From assembly GCF_028649435.1 (NCBI RefSeq), contig NZ_JAQSIN010000002.1: 64,000 nucleotides of DNA. One strand, written 5' to 3'. Position 1 is the stretch's first letter. Each line of letters starts with the position of its first letter. Positions 51,189-58,117 of this stretch are shown here, piece by piece. The position numbers and the translations under genes are program-made. The stretch comes from Curvibacter microcysteis. GTDB taxonomy: Bacteria > Pseudomonadota > Gammaproteobacteria > Burkholderiales > Burkholderiaceae_C. A model generated the notes under the pieces. That model searched no databases. It saw only the letters and a list, made by a program, of their open reading frames with translations, and was not told the origin of the DNA.

Positions 51189-51896
51189 ATGTCCGAACCC
51201 CTCACGCCCGCGATCATCTCGGTGGACCATGTGTTCAAGTCCGTCACCGATTCCACTGGCACCCTGGACATTTTGCGTGATATCGATTTCCGCCTGGCGG
51301 CGCGGGAAACTGCGGCCATTGTCGGCGCCTCGGGCTCGGGCAAAAGCACCTTGCTGTCCATCATGGCTGGGCTGGACACGCCCACGCGTGGCACCGTGAA
51401 GCTCGGTGGCGTGGACTTGTTTGCGCTCGATGAAGACGCCCGGGCCGCCCTTCGTGCGCGCCAGGTGGGCTTTGTCTTCCAGAGCTTCCAGCTGATGGGC
51501 AACCTCAGCGCGCTCGAGAACGTCATGTTGCCGCTGGAGCTTGCCGGGCGGCGCGACGCACGCCAGGCCGCCACCGAGATGCTGCACCGTGTCGGTCTGG
51601 GCCAGCGCCTGGGCCATTACCCCCGCGTGCTGTCAGGCGGTGAGCAGCAGCGCGTGGCGCTGGCCCGGGCCTTTGTGGTCCAGCCCGCCTTGCTGCTGGC
51701 CGATGAGCCCACAGGCAGCCTGGACTTTGCCACCGGCGACAAGATCATGTCTTTGATGTTCGAGCTCAACCGCGAATTCGGCACCACCCTGGTCTTGGTC
51801 ACCCACGACCGGGGCATTGCGGCGCGTTGCGAGCACCGCATCGTGATTGAAGCCGGCCAAATCCAGGCCGAGACGGGGCCCAACGACAGCCTTTGA
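51189..51896 (+). CDS. YbbA/LolD-like ABC transporter ATP-binding protein
   Basis: A 235-residue ATPase: Walker A IVGASGSGKSTLLS, signature LSGGEQQRVALARA, Walker B LLLADEPTGSLDF, and VTHDRGIAARC as H-loop. It belongs to the LolD/MacB/YbbA group that serves FtsX-type permeases; its position beside the TesA-like gene points to YbbA. No permease (ybbP) gene lies next to it, so its membrane partner must be elsewhere. ATG at 51189. Confidence 0.93.
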   Translation: MSEPLTPAIISVDHVFKSVTDSTGTLDILRDIDFRLAARETAAIVGASGSGKSTLLSIMAGLDTPTRGTVKLGGVDLFALDEDARAALRARQVGFVFQSFQLMGNLSALENVMLPLELAGRRDARQAATEMLHRVGLGQRLGHYPRVLSGGEQQRVALARAFVVQPALLLADEPTGSLDFATGDKIMSLMFELNREFGTTLVLVTHDRGIAARCEHRIVIEAGQIQAETGPNDSL

Positions 51897-51975
51897 AGTC
51901 AGGGCTGGACGTCGGCTTGGCGCTGCGTGCCTGGGGGCGGGCCGCCGCTGGAGGCCGATGCCCGATAATCGGAGG

Positions 51976-52710
51976 ATGTCATCCCCCAAAGTGCTGTTCG
52001 GCTTTCACGCCGTGGGCGTGCGGCTCAAGACCGCGCCCCAGACCATCATCGAAATTTACTTCGAGCCCACGCGCCGTGATGCGCGCATGCGCCAGTTCCT
52101 GGACCGCGTGCGCGAGGCCGGTGTCCGCCTGATCGAGGCTGACGGCCTGCGCCTGGCCAAGCTCGCCGGCAGCCATGGCCACCAGGGCGTCGCTGCCCGT
52201 GTCGAACCGACGGTGCAGATCAAGTCGCTGGACGATTTGCTCGACCAAGTCCAAGGCCCGCCCTTGTTGCTGGTGTTGGACGGGATCACCGATCCCCACA
52301 ACCTGGGTGCTTGCCTGCGGGTGGCCGACGGCGCGGGGGCCCACGCCGTGATCGCCCCCAAAGACCATGCAGCGGGCATCAATGCCACCGTGGCCAAGGT
52401 GGCCAGTGGCGCGGCCGAGACCATGCCGTACTTCATGGTGACCAACCTGGCGCGCACCCTCGGTGAGCTCAAGGAACGCAACATCTGGTGCATTGGCACC
52501 AGCGGTGACGCGCCCAAGACCTTGTACCAGGTGGACCTCAAAGGTCCCACGGCCCTGATCCTGGGCGCTGAAGGCGACGGCATGCGCCAACTCACGCGCA
52601 AGACCTGCGATGAGCTGGTCAGCATCCCGATGGCGGGTGCGGTGGAAAGCCTCAACGTCTCGGTGGCCAGCGGCGTGTGCCTGTACGAGGCCCTGCGCCA
52701 GCGCAGCTGA
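51976..52710 (+). CDS. rlmB: 23S rRNA (guanosine-2'-O)-methyltransferase RlmB
   Basis: A SpoU-family methyltransferase of about 244 residues: substrate-binding N-terminal domain (VLFGFHAVGVRLKT, RRDARMRQFLDRV) and the knotted domain with DGITDPHNLGACLRVADG, LILGAEGDGMRQLTRK and the final SIPMAGAVESLNVSVASGV. It methylates G2251 of 23S rRNA. ATG at 51976 matches the conserved N-terminus, though GGAGG abuts it directly; ATG at 51958 is an alternative with GGAGG three nt away. Confidence 0.95.
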   Translation: MSSPKVLFGFHAVGVRLKTAPQTIIEIYFEPTRRDARMRQFLDRVREAGVRLIEADGLRLAKLAGSHGHQGVAARVEPTVQIKSLDDLLDQVQGPPLLLVLDGITDPHNLGACLRVADGAGAHAVIAPKDHAAGINATVAKVASGAAETMPYFMVTNLARTLGELKERNIWCIGTSGDAPKTLYQVDLKGPTALILGAEGDGMRQLTRKTCDELVSIPMAGAVESLNVSVASGVCLYEALRQRS

Positions 52711-52721
52711 CAGGACGGTCC

Positions 52722-53522
52722 GTGACAGACCCCACCCTGGTCGCGGGCCTGCCAGAGGCCCCGGCCCTCGCTCTAGCCCGAACCTGGGTGGCAGAGGCCC
52801 AACGGATCGCGGTGCTGACGGGCGCCGGCGTCAGTGCGGAGTCGGGCGTGCCCACGTTCCGCGACGCGCTGGACGGCCATTGGTCGCGCTACGACCCCCA
52901 GCAACTCGCGACTGAGCAAGGCTTTCGGGCCGACCCCGACCTGGTCTGGGGCTGGTACCGCCAGCGGCGAGAGCGCGTGGCCCTGGCCCGGCCCAATGCG
53001 GGCCACAGAGCCCTGGCGGACTTTGCTCAACGCCACCCGGGTCGCCTCACCCTGATCACGCAAAACGTCGACGGTCTTCACCAGCAAGCCGGCAGCCCCG
53101 AGGTGCTGGCCTTGCATGGGGCGTTGAATGCCAACCGCTGGCTGGATGAGCATGCGCCAGGCTGCTCCGAATCCGGCCAGTCGCCCGATCAAGCGGCTTT
53201 GACGAGCGCAGCCGCTGGCGGTGTGCCACGTTGTGCAGGTTGTGGTCGCCTGGTGCGCCCTGGCGTGGTCTGGTTTGGTGAGCCCTTGCCGGAGACGGTG
53301 CTGCGCACAGCCGAACGCGCGGCCCAGCGGTGTGACTTGATGCTGGTGGTGGGCACGGCCGGAGCGGTTCATCCTGCCGCGGGCTTGGTGCTGCTGGCGC
53401 ACAGCGCAGGCGCCAGGGTGTTGGTGCTCAACCCGCAACCCACCGACCTGGACCCGCTGGCCACGCTGCGTTTGGTGAGCGGCTCAGCCCTTGGGCTGCC
53501 TGCACTGCTGGATGGGCTTTGA
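52722..53522 (+). CDS. Sir2-family NAD-dependent protein deacylase
   Basis: A 266-residue sirtuin: NAD motif VLTGAGVSAESGVPTFRD (31-48), TQNVDGLH (113-120), catalytic His132 in LHG and a late VVGTAGAVHPAAGL. The zinc module is odd: the second Cys pair is present (C171 and C174 in RCAGCG) but the first pair is replaced by LNANRWLDEHAPGC, with only one Cys (148). Sirtuins remove acyl groups from lysines using NAD. GTG at 52722 follows CAGGACGG, 11 bp after rlmB; likely co-transcribed. Confidence 0.93.
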   Translation: MTDPTLVAGLPEAPALALARTWVAEAQRIAVLTGAGVSAESGVPTFRDALDGHWSRYDPQQLATEQGFRADPDLVWGWYRQRRERVALARPNAGHRALADFAQRHPGRLTLITQNVDGLHQQAGSPEVLALHGALNANRWLDEHAPGCSESGQSPDQAALTSAAAGGVPRCAGCGRLVRPGVVWFGEPLPETVLRTAERAAQRCDLMLVVGTAGAVHPAAGLVLLAHSAGARVLVLNPQPTDLDPLATLRLVSGSALGLPALLDGL

Positions 53523-53600
53523 AGCCCCGGGTGGGGCCAGGCGCTCTGGGGGGGGGCCGAGCCGAGCCGCCACCCTGGCCAGCGCCAGACCGCTTGGCGA

Positions 53601-53858
53601 TCAAGCCTCTGAGGTCAAACGCAGTGAAGGCGGTGGGCTGGCGGCGCTTTGGTTGTGCCGCTGGTGGTTGCAGCGCGCATGGCTGATGGCCAGGTTGTCC
53701 TGGTGGCCACTGCCACCTTCGCTGCGCGGCTGGATGTGTTCCAGTGTCGCTTCGGCATGGGGCACATGCTCGCCACACACCCAGCAGGGCACTTGGCCAT
53801 GCAGTTGGCGGGCCACGGTTCGGTAGATTTTTTCGCGCGCGAGGGTCAGGCTGCTCAT
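53601..53858 (-). CDS. Small HNH endonuclease domain protein
   Basis: An 85-residue protein with a compact HNH domain: CWVCGEHVPH (zinc-binding cysteines), ATLEHIQPRSEGG (first His), DNLAISHARCNHQR (Asn and last His). Members nick or cut DNA; standalone small forms are common and their role unclear. The start is ATG at 53858 (MSSLTLAREKIY). The neighbouring sirtuin and oxidoreductase-like genes give no functional clue. Confidence 0.8.
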   Translation of the reverse strand: MSSLTLAREKIYRTVARQLHGQVPCWVCGEHVPHAEATLEHIQPRSEGGSGHQDNLAISHARCNHQRHNQSAASPPPSLRLTSEA

Positions 53859-54004
53859 GGGGCGGATGCATTGAAACCGGTCAAGGTGCCGGCGCAGGAC
53901 CGAGCATAGGCGATGAGGACGCTCATTTTCTCGAGCCCGGGTTGGGTCTGACCCAAGGGCTGGGCGCGAATGAGGACTTGGCACTTGCGTCACAATCGCC
54001 CGCC

Positions 54005-54199
54005 ATGAGCGACGCTTCTGTGACCGACCCCCAACCCCTGCCACCTCCGCCCTTGGACCTGGACAGCTGCTGCGGCAATGGCTGTGACCCCTGCGTGGTG
54101 GACCTGCACGACCTGGCCATGGACCAGTACCGGCAGGACTTGCGCGCCTGGCGGGCGCGCCAGCCGGTACCGCCGGCATCAGAGCCTGCACCGGGCTGA
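54005..54199 (+). CDS. Oxidoreductase-like N-terminal domain small protein
   Basis: A 64-residue protein with the CC-G-C-C signature DSCCGNGCDPCVVDLHD preceded by a Pro-rich N-terminus and followed by LAMDQYRQDLRAW. It matches the small family called oxidoreductase-like domain (also in eukaryotic OXLD1). The four clustered cysteines suggest metal or Fe-S binding; function unknown. ATG at 54005; CACAATC at 53991-53997 may be a -10 box that would make the mRNA leaderless. Confidence 0.78.
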   Translation: MSDASVTDPQPLPPPPLDLDSCCGNGCDPCVVDLHDLAMDQYRQDLRAWRARQPVPPASEPAPG

Positions 54200-54273
54200 G
54201 GCCGGCCACGGGCGGCCATGGCACAGGCCTCGAGCCGGGTCCTCCTGACAGCCGCCGTGTGGCGAGCCTGTGC

Positions 54274-55287
54274 TCAGTCCGCCTTGAAGCCCGTGGCGGC
54301 CACGGCCTTGCCCCAGGTGGCCGTGTCGGCCGCGATGATGCGGGCAAATTCCTCCCGGCTGGTCCCCGTGACCTTGAAGCCGGCGTCTTCGAGCTTTTGC
54401 TTGCCTTCGGGCGAGCGCACGGCCTTGGTGATGTCAGCGTTCAAGCGGGCCAGCAACTCAGGCGGGGTCTTGGCGGGTGCCACGATGCCAAACCAAGAGT
54501 TGAATTCCAGGCTGCTGTAGCCCTGTTCTCGCAGCGTCGGCACATCAGGCAAGGCCGTCGTGCGGGTGGCGCCGGTGCTGCCTAGGGCCACCAGTTTGCC
54601 CGCTTTCACATTGGGCGCGGCCAGGCCCACGCTGGCGAACACACCTTGCACATCGCCGCTGAACAGGCCTCCCAGCGCATCGGTGGTGTTTTTGTAGTGC
54701 ACGGCCTCGGGTTTGACACCCACCGCATCCCCAAACATGAAAGCGCCAAAGTGCCCCGGCGTGCCCGCACCGAAGGTGGCCATGAACATGCCTTTTTGGC
54801 TGCGTGTCCATTCGACAAAGTCACGCGCATTGCGCGAGGGCACCTTCTGGGGGTTGACCAGCAGCACGAAGTCGGCCGTCACCACCTGGCTGACGGGGGC
54901 GAAGTCCTTCACGGGGTCGTAGGGCAGGCGGCTGTAGCTGTTGGGGGCGATGCTCAGTTGACCGGTTTCGCCCAGCATCAGGGTGTAGCCGTCGGCGGGG
55001 GCGCGGGCGGCCTCGCTGGCGGCAATCAAGCCCCCGGCGCCAGGCTTGTTGTCCACCACCACCCCCGCATTGCCCCAGGCTTCTGACAGTTTCTGGGCCA
55101 GTTGGCGCGCCACGATGTCTGGCCCGGTGCCGGCGGGAAAGCCCACGATGATGCGCACCGGTTTGTTGGGGTAGGGCGCTGCGGCGGTTTGGGCCTGGGC
55201 GCCCAGGCTCAGCGCACCCAGGGTGCTGCCGATCAGAGCGAGGGCCAGGGTGTGGCGGCGCAGGGGCTTGGGCAGGTTCGAGGTCAT
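54274..55287 (-). CDS. Bug-family tripartite tricarboxylate transporter substrate-binding protein
   Basis: A 337-residue periplasmic binding protein: signal peptide (RRHTLALALIGSTLGALSL then GAQAQ), then YPNKPVRIIVGFPAGTGPDIVARQLA, VVDNKPGAGGLIAAS and ALPDVPTLREQGY, hallmark Bug sequences. Bug proteins bind carboxylates and deliver them to TctAB-type permeases, none of which is adjacent, so it is an orphan as most Bug proteins are. AAGGAG stands before the ATG at 55287. Confidence 0.93.
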   Translation of the reverse strand: MTSNLPKPLRRHTLALALIGSTLGALSLGAQAQTAAAPYPNKPVRIIVGFPAGTGPDIVARQLAQKLSEAWGNAGVVVDNKPGAGGLIAASEAARAPADGYTLMLGETGQLSIAPNSYSRLPYDPVKDFAPVSQVVTADFVLLVNPQKVPSRNARDFVEWTRSQKGMFMATFGAGTPGHFGAFMFGDAVGVKPEAVHYKNTTDALGGLFSGDVQGVFASVGLAAPNVKAGKLVALGSTGATRTTALPDVPTLREQGYSSLEFNSWFGIVAPAKTPPELLARLNADITKAVRSPEGKQKLEDAGFKVTGTSREEFARIIAADTATWGKAVAATGFKAD

Positions 55288-55333
55288 GGTGTCTCCTTTG
55301 GTTTTTCGGGCAAATCAAGCGGTGCTGGGGCGG

Positions 55334-55801
55334 TCAAAGCAGTTCGTGAAAGCGCATCAGCACCTGGCTGGGCTCGCGCTGGCCCACTCCAATGAACAAG
55401 CGCTCCGTGATCCATTGCAGCGAGGGGGCCGCGGTCTCAAAGCGGGGGCTGCAGCGGAAGTAAATCAGGGCGGGGTCCACGGCTTCGCCGCGCACCAGGC
55501 GGGCCATGGCCTCGGGCGGGCCGCTGCGCAGCGCATGGTTTTGCACGTAGATGAGTTCGCCGGCGTCGGTCTCCAGCACGTAGCGGGCGTCCAGCTCGGC
55601 CAGGGTGTCGCTGACCAGCAGTTGGAAGTCGGCGCCGCCGGGCAACACACGTGCTGTCCAGCCCGGGCCTTGCACTTGGCCGCCCAGGATGGGAATGACG
55701 CGGCGCCGGCCGCGTGGCGTGGCCCCCACTTCCTGGGGCGCGCCGACCTGGACTTGCAGGTCGGCAAAGGGGCGAAACGAGGGCGGGGCGAAGTCAGGCA
55801 T
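55334..55801 (-). CDS. DUF3237 family protein
   Basis: A 155-residue protein with VIPILGGQVQGPGWTARVLP, GADFQLLVSDTLAELDARY and LETDAGELIYVQNHALRSG, the DUF3237 pattern of a small beta-barrel of unknown function. It precedes the Bug-type gene on the same strand (46-bp gap) and probably shares its transcript, which hints at catabolism of an aromatic or organic acid. ATG at 55801. Its upstream region carries inverted repeats shared with the divergent LuxR-type gene. Confidence 0.88.
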   Translation of the reverse strand: MPDFAPPSFRPFADLQVQVGAPQEVGATPRGRRRVIPILGGQVQGPGWTARVLPGGADFQLLVSDTLAELDARYVLETDAGELIYVQNHALRSGPPEAMARLVRGEAVDPALIYFRCSPRFETAAPSLQWITERLFIGVGQREPSQVLMRFHELL

Positions 55802-55835
55802 GGGGGCTCCGAATCAGGATGGCCCTAGCGTAAGT

Positions 55836-55876
55836 CCGGTGGCGTCACCGGCCTGTCATCCCTGAAGATGACAGGC
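55836..55876. promoter_or_regulatory. Two adjacent inverted repeats, candidate operator
   Basis: CCGGTG-GCGT-CACCGG (55836-55851) followed at once by GCCTGTCATC-CCTGAA-GATGACAGGC (55851-55876), a perfect 10-bp arm repeat. They fill the space between the DUF3237 gene (minus strand) and the LuxR-type regulator (plus strand), the usual place for an operator in a divergent regulator-operon pair. Confidence 0.5.
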
Positions 55877-55890
55877 ATGGAGCATGGTTC

Positions 55891-56784
55891 ATGAGAAAGT
55901 GGTCGCCCCCGGGGGCAGACGGGCGCATGGCGTCGGCGGGCGCGCGGGCGGGGGGCGGTGCTGTCGGCGCTTCGGCCCTGGCCGCTGCCGGTGGGGTGCT
56001 GGCGCAGGCCATTGACCAACTGGGCGAGCCCGGCTTCCAGTCCGGTTTGCTGCGCAACCTGGGGCCGGTCTTGCCCGCGGCGTCCTGGGCGGTGTACCGC
56101 ACCGGCCTGGGTTGCCGGCCGGCCTTGTTCATGTCGAGCAGCCATGGTGTGCCGGACACCACGCGCGACTGTTGGCAGGCCTACCTGGCTGGCCCTTACC
56201 GTGCCGACCGCAGCCTGCACCTGGAGTCGGCAGCGGCTGCCCCGGGCAGCCTGCAGCTGTGCCACATCAGCGCACGCGAGGTCGCCCATGAGCACCGGGC
56301 CTGCATCTACGAGGCCCACGGCGTGGCCGAGCGTCTGTCCATTGTGCAAACCGAGGGACCAGACCACCTTTTCGCCGTCAATTTTTACCGCCACCAGCAT
56401 CAGCGTGCGTTCACGGACGCGCAGGTCAGTGATTTCGAGGCCTTGTCACCGGCCTTGCTGGCCTTGGTGCGCAAGCATTTGCAAGTGGCTCAGCACACAG
56501 CCGCCGCCCCCTCTCACACCGGATCCACCACGCCTGCCCAGCGAGGGATGGCGCTCGAAGCGTCTGAACTGCGCCAGCGTTTGCAAGCCTTGTGCGCCAG
56601 TTTGACCGCGCGCGAGTTGGAGGTGTGCGAGCGCCTGCTGCAAGGCATGACGCAAGAGGGCATCGCGGCCGACCTGGGCCTGGGCCTGCCCACCGTCAAA
56701 ACCTACCGCAATCGCGCCTTTGCCCGCTTGGGCATTCACTTTCGAAACGAACTCTTTGCCCGGGTGTTGAGCCCAACGGACTGA
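55891..56784 (+). CDS. LuxR-type HTH transcriptional regulator
   Basis: A 297-residue protein with a C-terminal LuxR/GerE helix-turn-helix (about 228-290): LTARELEVCERLLQGMTQEG, IAADLGLGLPTVKTYRNRAF, ARLGIHFRNEL. The first 220 residues contain no receiver or autoinducer domain that I can recognise, so the signal is unknown. ATG at 55891 is used; later Met31 is possible because the first 40 residues are Gly/Ala-rich. Divergent from the DUF3237-Bug genes, its likely targets. Confidence 0.88.
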   Translation: MRKWSPPGADGRMASAGARAGGGAVGASALAAAGGVLAQAIDQLGEPGFQSGLLRNLGPVLPAASWAVYRTGLGCRPALFMSSSHGVPDTTRDCWQAYLAGPYRADRSLHLESAAAAPGSLQLCHISAREVAHEHRACIYEAHGVAERLSIVQTEGPDHLFAVNFYRHQHQRAFTDAQVSDFEALSPALLALVRKHLQVAQHTAAAPSHTGSTTPAQRGMALEASELRQRLQALCASLTARELEVCERLLQGMTQEGIAADLGLGLPTVKTYRNRAFARLGIHFRNELFARVLSPTD

Positions 56785-56797
56785 GCCGCAGCCCGCG

Positions 56798-56816
56798 GGC
56801 CTGGTCAGCCCAGGCC
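56798..56816. terminator. Hairpin between convergent LuxR-type and chromate transporter genes
   Basis: GGCCTGG (56798-56804), 5-nt loop, CCAGGCC (56810-56816). A perfect 7-bp stem but no T tract on either strand; weak terminator candidate. Confidence 0.35.
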
Positions 56817-56820
56817 GCAC

Positions 56821-57426
56821 TCAAACCCAGCCCAAGGCCCCCAGCACCGCGCCTGCAGCCAGCAGCCAGAGCAGGTGAATGCGGGTGCGCCAAACGACCA
56901 CCGCGGCCACCGCGCTGAGCGCCCACAGCGCCCCGTCTCGGGTCGGGCTGCCGCTGGCGCTGCCCAAGGTCCAGGCCGTGGCCAGCAGCAGGCCCACCAC
57001 CAAGGGGGCCATGCCTTGCTTGAAGGCGCGAACGCTGCGGCGCTCGCGGTTGCGCGCGGCCCAGCGCGTGGCCAGCCAGGTCAGCACGGTGCTGGGCAGC
57101 AGCATGCCCAACAGGGTCAAACCCATGCCCAACAGGCCCAGCAGGGCGGCGTGGCCACTCACACTGTCGGCGCCGCTGGCACCGGCGGCGTTCAAGCCCA
57201 CGTTCCAACCCATCAGGCCAATGAACAGCACATTGGGCCCGGGAGCCGCCTGGGCGATGGCGATGGAGGCATTGAACTGGGCTTCGGTCAACCAGCGCTG
57301 TTGCAACACCAGGTAGCGGTGCATGTCGGGCACCAAGGTGATGGCGCCGCCCACGGCCAGCAGGGACAGCGACATGTAGTGCAGCATCAGGTGCAGCCAA
57401 TCGAGGGGACTCATGTGCAGGATCAT
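56821..57426 (-). CDS. Chromate transporter, C-terminal-type subunit (short CHR)
   Basis: A 201-residue membrane protein of the CHR family in its split, single-domain form: AIAQAAPGPNVLFIGLMGWN carries the conserved PGPN motif, with about six spans (LSLLAVGGAITLVP, LLGLLGMGLTLLGMLLP, TWLATRWAARNRE). Pairs of short ChrA proteins expel chromate with proton exchange. Its ATG overlaps the stop of the upstream subunit (ATGA), so the two are co-translated. Confidence 0.9.
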   Translation of the reverse strand: MILHMSPLDWLHLMLHYMSLSLLAVGGAITLVPDMHRYLVLQQRWLTEAQFNASIAIAQAAPGPNVLFIGLMGWNVGLNAAGASGADSVSGHAALLGLLGMGLTLLGMLLPSTVLTWLATRWAARNRERRSVRAFKQGMAPLVVGLLLATAWTLGSASGSPTRDGALWALSAVAAVVVWRTRIHLLWLLAAGAVLGALGWV

Positions 57427-58040
57427 GGCTTAAGCTTTCTCCAGGTCAGTGCGCAAGCCACCAGGCCCAGGCCCGGGACCACCCAGCCCAGCGGCCAGTG
57501 CAGCAGCCCCACCATGGCGAAGCACAGTGCCGCCAGCAGCGCGCACAGGCCCTGACCCAGGGGGTGTTTTTTGAGCGGTGCGGCCAGCTTGAAGGCTGTC
57601 GCCGCCACCATGCCTGCGGCCACGGCCGCCATGCCACGCAAGGCGCCAGCCACTTGGGGGTTCTGGGCGTAGTGGGCATACAGCAGGGCTGCGCCCAGCA
57701 CCACCAGGGTCGGAAAGGCCAGCATCCCGGCCAAGCCGGCGATCGCACCACGCCAGCCAAAGTAGCGCTCACCAATCATCACCGACAGGTTCACCACATT
57801 CGGGCCGGGCATGATCTGCGCGACCGCCCACTCTTCGACGAACTCTTCGTTCGTCATCCATTTCTTTTTCTCAACCAGTTCGCGCTGAACCACGGCCAGC
57901 ACCCCGCCAAAGCCTTGCAAGGCGAGGATGCTGAACGAGAAGAACAGGTCGCTCAGCGACTGGGGTTGGGGGCGGGGCAGGGCGGGGGGAGAGGTCTCGC
58001 CCTCCGTGTTGGGGGCGTGGTCTGGGGGCGACGTGGGCAT
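57423..58040 (-). CDS. Chromate transporter, N-terminal-type subunit (short CHR)
   Basis: A 205-residue CHR protein: FFSFSILALQGFGGVLAVVQRE, EEWAVAQIMPGPNVVNLSVM (PGPN motif), GERYFGWRGAIAGLAG and several further spans. About 30 residues at the N-terminus are Pro-rich and soluble. With the downstream subunit it forms the bipartite transporter. Substrate chromate or sulfate-like oxyanion by family; not proven. ATG at 58040. Confidence 0.9.
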   Translation of the reverse strand: MPTSPPDHAPNTEGETSPPALPRPQPQSLSDLFFSFSILALQGFGGVLAVVQRELVEKKKWMTNEEFVEEWAVAQIMPGPNVVNLSVMIGERYFGWRGAIAGLAGMLAFPTLVVLGAALLYAHYAQNPQVAGALRGMAAVAAGMVAATAFKLAAPLKKHPLGQGLCALLAALCFAMVGLLHWPLGWVVPGLGLVACALTWRKLKP

Positions 58041-58117
58041 GGCTCCATTATCGCCAGGGTGCCCCCTTTCGCGCCGGCTCGGTTGACGAAGTCAGCAGTC
58101 GCAGGGGCACACCTTGC

